A stretch of 64,000 nucleotides of DNA from Methylobacterium persicinum (lineage in GTDB: Bacteria > Pseudomonadota > Alphaproteobacteria > Rhizobiales > Beijerinckiaceae). The stretch lies in assembly GCF_022179525.1 (NCBI RefSeq), contig NZ_BPQX01000043.1:52407-116406 (forward strand), read 5' to 3'. The first letter of the stretch is position 1; each line of letters starts with the position of its first letter. A program made the position numbers and the translations under genes. The notes under the pieces were generated by a model. It searched no databases. It saw nothing but the letters and a program-made list of their open reading frames with translations, and had not been told where the DNA came from. This document shows, piece by piece, positions 57,685-64,000 of the stretch.

Positions 57685-58091
57685 CTCAGCCCTGAGAGAT
57701 GGCCGCATTCCCCGCTCAACGGGCCCAGACACCAAACGAGACTGAGCCGGATCAGCACAAACGAGCATGCCGGCCGCGCTCGACGCGATCGCGGGCGGCT
57801 CCGGTCGGATGGGACGCTCCTCTCCAAAATAGTCTGCCTGTCATGTCGCTCGATTTGGTTGATGGCCGTCACCGAGGGTGCAGCAGCGAGATAGGACGTG
57901 TCCAAGTGGCTCGCATCTCAGGTTGTGCCGTTTATAAAACGATTTATATCATAGCGCGACGCCGGGGATTAGCATGCTTTGAATTTCGTTGACGATGCTT
58001 CCGCGGAATAACTAATCTTCGCTTAAAGAGGCAAAAAGGTCCGCACTACGCAGGTAGTTCCGCGACTTTCACCGACTTTTAGGGGGAATCT
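57685..58091. other. Gap before the type I secretion operon
   Basis: The stretch becomes AT-rich towards 58090 and probably holds the promoter of the exporter operon. No gene or known operator was found. Confidence 0.5.
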
Positions 58092-60221
<2,130 letters not shown>

Positions 60222-60224
60222 GCA

Positions 60225-61737
60225 ATGGTCGATCCTGTGCCCCTCCATCCCGCGTCGGACGCCAACCCGCCCGACCGCCCGCGCCGCACCGGGTTTGCCC
60301 GGGGTGGCCAAGTCATCCGTGGACGGTTCGGCCGGCGGATCGACCCGCTGGTCCCGCATTCCGCCCCGCGATTGACGGCGCAGGAAAGGGCGTTCCTGCC
60401 AGGCAGCCCTGGAGATCGTCGAGACGCCCGCGTCCCCAGCCCTGCGCTGGACCGCGCTGTCCCTCCGCGCGCTCATCGCCGGCACGGTGGCCTGGTCCTA
60501 CCTCGCCCATGTCGACACCGTGGCGGTGGCCTTGGGCAAGGTGGTGCCGCTGGGTCAGGTCAAGGTGGTGCAGCCGCTGGAGACCGCGATGATCCGGGCC
60601 ATCCGGGTCGAGGAGGGGGACCATGTCGACGAGGGGCAACTCCTCGTCGATCTCAACCCGACGGAGGCCCAGGCCGATCTCGGCACATTGCTCTACAACC
60701 GAGCCCAGGCCGGGCTCGATGCTGAGGTCGCGCGGGTGTTGGCCACCCGCGATCCGGCCGAGCCGTTCCGGGTTCTGCCGGATGTCGATCCGGCGCTCGC
60801 CGCCCAGAACCGGCAACAGGCCGAGCGGGAGATCGAGCGACACCTCGCAGCGGTCGCGGGGATCGAAGCCGATCTTGCACAGAAGCGCGCGGGCCTGGAG
60901 GCGAACGAGGCGCAGGTCGAGCGGGCGCGGGTACTGCTCCCGCTTCTGCAGGAGCGCTACACCACCCTGAAGGGCCTCTACGACAAGCAGTACGGTGCGC
61001 GTCCTCCGGTGCTCGATGCCGAGCAACAGCTCGTCGAGAAGCGCGCCGACCTGAAGGCCGCGGAAGGCACGCGCCGCCAGATCGAGGCGGAGGCTCGCTC
61101 GCTGGAGGCCAAGCTCGCCGAGATGCGGGCAGCCTTCCTCGCGGACGCGACGGACCGGCGGACCAAAGCGCTGCAGAAACTCGCGGGGCTCGACCACGAC
61201 ATCACCAAGACGCGCCAACGCGAGAGCTGCCGGAGGCTGCGAGCGCCGGTCTCCGGCGCGGTGCAGGGCGTGAAGGTGCATACGCCCGGCGCGGTGGTAA
61301 CGACGGCGGACGTGCTGATGACGGTGGTGCCGGATGGGGCCGGAGTCGAGATCGACGCCCAGGTGCTCAACGACGATATCGGCTTCGTGGCGGAGGGCCA
61401 ACCGGTCGAGGTGAAGCTCGAAGCCTTTCCTTTCACACGGTACGGGCTGGTGAAGGGACGCGTCCGCAAGCTCGGGCGGGACGCAGCGAGCGCGGGGCCG
61501 AACGGCGTGACGCCAGGCTCCACCGCAGCAGCGATGGCGACGGCGGCCGCCGCGGATCTCGCCTATCCGGCCAAGGTCACCCTCGACCGGGACTTGCTGC
61601 TGGTGGATGGGCGGCATGAGCCGATCCGCCCGGGAATGCGGGTGTCGGCGGGGATCCGGACCGGTGAGCGGCGGGTACTGGAGTATTTGCTCTCGCCCGT
61701 CGTGCAGGCTGTACAGGAAGCCGGGAGGGAGAGGTGA
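60225..61737 (+). pseudogene. HlyD-type adaptor with a one-base frameshift
   Basis: The frame from the ATG at 60225 gives a normal HlyD N-terminus ending APRLTAQERAFLP, then runs off into another frame. Dropping one G at 60402 restores FLP AALEIVETPASP, the conserved HlyD-family sequence, and joins it to the frame ending at 61737. That frame has the membrane segment, barrel-sandwich (VVQPLETAMIRAIRVEEGD), a coiled coil and the RAPVSGAVQGVKVHTPG half. The break lies before the membrane segment, so no useful protein is made unless a downstream start or frameshifting rescues it. A sequencing error is also possible. Confidence 0.85.
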
Positions 61738-62375
61738 ATTCTCAGAATGTCGATGCTGGCAGCAATAAAACGCTTGGCGCTCGTGCGGATAATTCTAATA
61801 TGTTGCGTTGCATTGCAATTCGCGCCGGAATTTTCGCTATTTTAGCTTTCAATTTGACTTTATCGTTGCTGTCAGGTCACATTTCACCGTCATCCATTAA
61901 TTCTGTTATTGTTTTTTGTATCAACTTTATCGCTTCTATAGTAATTGTATTGTATTCGACTTACAGGTTGGCAATGAATTTGTTCCGTGGAGGAGCAGTC
62001 CGTAAGATAAACGTATTACTGCTTACTATTGCGTGTGTCTCAATCGCCATAAGCACACAAGACTCAAAAATCGGCGTGTCGAGCAATTTATGGTTATTTT
62101 TATACAATTACGACATTGCGCCAATTTGTGGCCTAAATGGGTGCAAGTATGTGACAGAACTAAGTAAAGAAACACAAGAAATTTGCAACGATGACATATG
62201 CACTGTCTTGATAAAATTCGATATATTTGATGAATGCGAATATCAACTTTCTATAATGAGCGATGGAATTAAAAAATCGGATTTAGAGTTTCGAAAAAGA
62301 AGCTTTGCAAAAGATAACATTACAATAATCCGGAAAAACCACAAGCTTATTCAAACTCGCGCTTGTAAATCTTGA
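61734..62375 (+). CDS. AT-rich membrane protein in the secretion operon
   Basis: A GTG at 61734 overlaps the HlyD stop codon (GTGA), with a GGGAGGGAG ribosome site just before it. The 213-residue product has three hydrophobic helices (about residues 28-48, 55-75, 93-110) and a polar, Cys-containing tail (four Cys between residues 132 and 168). Codon use and base composition are sharply AT-rich compared with the exporter next to it. It was not recognised; it may be an accessory or immunity protein of the secretion system. Confidence 0.7.
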   Translation: MNSQNVDAGSNKTLGARADNSNMLRCIAIRAGIFAILAFNLTLSLLSGHISPSSINSVIVFCINFIASIVIVLYSTYRLAMNLFRGGAVRKINVLLLTIACVSIAISTQDSKIGVSSNLWLFLYNYDIAPICGLNGCKYVTELSKETQEICNDDICTVLIKFDIFDECEYQLSIMSDGIKKSDLEFRKRSFAKDNITIIRKNHKLIQTRACKS

Positions 62376-62389
62376 TTCTGGAGTAAATC

Positions 62390-63586
62390 ATGTCTGACAA
62401 TACAATTTTTTATGTAAAAAATATTCGAGGTGGGTTTGTGCCCGCCACATTCCTGCAGGACTGGAAGGGTAATTTTGTTATCAACCCAAACTCAAGTATA
62501 TCATACTCTGACAATTCCGCGGGTATTGCGTCTGCAACAAGCGGAAAAGGATACACCCTTTACTCGGCACCAAGCGACGATGCCCCAAAAATCGATAATC
62601 CGCTTGGATTTTTGGTCGTTCCAGAAGATAAAGGTTCTGCTCAAACGTTTGTTGACGATGTGAAATACGCATCTTCATTACCTAGTGCATCGCTGTGGGA
62701 AAAATCTGAGCTAGCTCTGCAGCAGTTCAGTGGATATCTTACCCCAATGGCGGCTCTCGGTACAGTATAGCAATACGTCTTAACTGGCCCGGGAAATCCT
62801 CAAGTTCATTATTCCGACGGTCAGAAAGACAGGCAGCCACAACAGACATTTGTCCAAGCATTTACCGATTATCCGAACTATTTGTTTGGGGCAATTGTAG
62901 CAAATAGACCAGATGGTGAAGCTCTTATCCGAGGTGCTGGCAGAGCTAATCGCATAGTGGATGCCTTAAGTGCGAAGAACACTCAAGGTGATTATGACAT
63001 CTATTGACAGGTACTGTTTCGCAGAACCAAGCCTTTGATGCAATCTTGGACGGAGGATTTGAAGGTATTTCAATCAATAGCGTATTTGCGAAGGACCATT
63101 CGGGCGACAAATTGAATGGCGCTCGTCCTTCTAATTCATTGTCCGATCCGTTCGCATCCGACCCCTATGCTATATCGGATACGACTGATACTTCGATCCC
63201 TGTCGGAACTAACGGAAGCATATTAAACGGAAATTCTGCCGTAGTTGATGATAAATTCAATTCGATGTTGTCTGGACCATCCGGTCTAATCGATCAGATC
63301 AAGAGTAAATTTATCGACGATATCAATAACGACCCATCGCTAAAAAACAGTATTATTACTTATAGAGTTTACAACTAAATAGCGATCCAAATATTGAGAA
63401 GGCTACTGCCGTTCAAGGAGACGGTGGTTACGCTGTTTTTGTAAAAGGTCAAGATGCAAGTGTTACTCATACCATTTGGAACGATGCTGGTTCCATGTTG
63501 CAACAGTCTGTGCAGCAATCGGCCGGTACCACAATCGTGCGCAGCTTTGGCACGGACGATTCTGATATTTTTGCGGCCCAAACGGT
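62390..63586 (+). pseudogene. Broken AT-rich gene, possible type I secretion cargo
   Basis: From the ATG at 62390 the frame reads to a TAG at 62768-62770, but protein-like sequence continues in the same frame (PGNPQVHYSDGQKDRQPQQT) to 63004. It then continues one base off (TGTVSQNQAFDAILDGGFEG) to 63375, and shifts again (SDPNIEKATAVQGDGGYAVF) to the IS edge near 63587. One stop and two single-base losses have therefore broken one ancestral gene of about 400 codons. No RTX repeats are seen. Its place after ABC and HlyD suggests it was the secreted substrate. Read alone, the first 126 residues could still be expressed. Confidence 0.7.
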
Positions 63587-64000
63587 TGACCTGACCGGTA
63601 TTTTGGACCGAGCCGAGTGGGAGGCTACTGCATGGCCGCTGCCATAGGTAGCCGGAAGGCCAGATCCGGGTAGCTGACAGGCGCGGGCGGCCGATAGCCC
63701 AGGGACGAGTGCGGCCGGACGCGGTTGTAGGTAGTTTGCCAAAGACCGATCACGATCTGTGCCTCCTTCAGCGAGTAGAAGATCTCCTGTCTCAGGCACT
63801 CATCCTGAAGCTTTCCATTGAAGCTCTCGCAGTACCCGTTCTCCCGGCGAGCCGGGTGCGATGTACTGGATCTGCGAGCCAGCTTTGACGACCCATTTGC
63901 GCAGCGCCTTCGAGATCATCTCAGGGCCATTATCGCAGCGGATGTGCTTCGGGATGCCGTGCAGGCACATGGCGTCGATCAGCGTCAGGACCCGGAGCGA
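63587..64000 (-). mobile_element. IS3-family element, 3' end of OrfB transposase, frameshifted
   Basis: On the minus strand the frame from the window edge to 63625 shows HGIPKHIRCDNGPEMISKAL (with a catalytic Asp), then GSP, then ENGYCESFNGKLQDECLRQE (with the catalytic Glu) and NRVRPHSSLGYRPPAPVSYP. The Trp of the usual GSPWENGY is reduced to one base near 63844, shifting the frame, so the transposase is dead. The element's end is probably near 63587, where TGACCTGACCGGTA begins and the pseudogene stops making sense. The other end lies outside the window. Confidence 0.85.

Overview
The window looks like chromosome of a high-GC alphaproteobacterium, most likely Methylobacterium or a close relative. 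The evidence is a XoxF-type lanthanide methanol dehydrogenase gene, a MucR regulator, a DUF6894-type small protein, an alphaproteobacterial porin-like Omp25 protein, several GGDEF/EAL proteins, and two families of dispersed palindromic repeats between genes. No rRNA, tRNA or CRISPR array was seen.

Layout. 1-7 kb: the 3' part of a hybrid histidine kinase, a sugar-acid dehydratase/aldose epimerase pair, an outer-membrane barrel protein and a DUF6894 protein. 7-11 kb: xoxF, an epoxide hydrolase and an SCP2 protein. 11-19 kb: a fatty-acid degradation block (acyl-CoA dehydrogenase, fused hydroxyacyl-CoA dehydrogenase/enoyl-CoA hydratase, thiolase), a LiuR-like MerR regulator with a visible operator, and a FadL porin. 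19-26.5 kb: a peptide-export locus made of a TolC protein, an alpha/beta hydrolase, a 41-residue Cys/Pro-rich peptide with a double-glycine leader, an LpxL-like acyltransferase, an HlyD adaptor and an ABC exporter with an intact C39 peptidase triad. 26.5-29 kb: a TonB receptor under a cobalamin riboswitch. 29-34 kb: an MFS transporter, HMG-CoA-lyase-type enzyme, CoA-transferase, LysR regulator and small membrane protein. 35-43 kb: DCC protein, MucR, AraC, RcnA/RcnR with operator, and an MFS/LysR pair. 42.5-47 kb: TetR/Baeyer-Villiger monooxygenase/SDR, then a small secreted ORF with an ACG in start position and a second TetR. 47-56 kb: three c-di-GMP turnover proteins, a PhcB-like methyltransferase and an SDR. 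56-64 kb: a decayed island bounded by IS3 relics. It holds an HlyB-type ABC exporter, an HlyD gene with a one-base frameshift, and a sharply AT-rich stretch with a membrane protein and a broken cargo-like gene cut by an IS.

The most interesting part is 21.8-26.5 kb. The precursor, the acyltransferase, the adaptor and the self-processing exporter are on one strand. The adaptor starts inside the stop codon of the acyltransferase, and a TolC gene lies nearby on the other strand. No usual RiPP-modifying enzyme (YcaO, radical SAM, LanM, DUF692) is present. The acyltransferase-like protein is therefore the only candidate tailoring enzyme, and it lacks the acidic residue of the usual H-X4-D/E motif. 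A second, unrelated type I exporter at 58-63 kb appears to be in decay.
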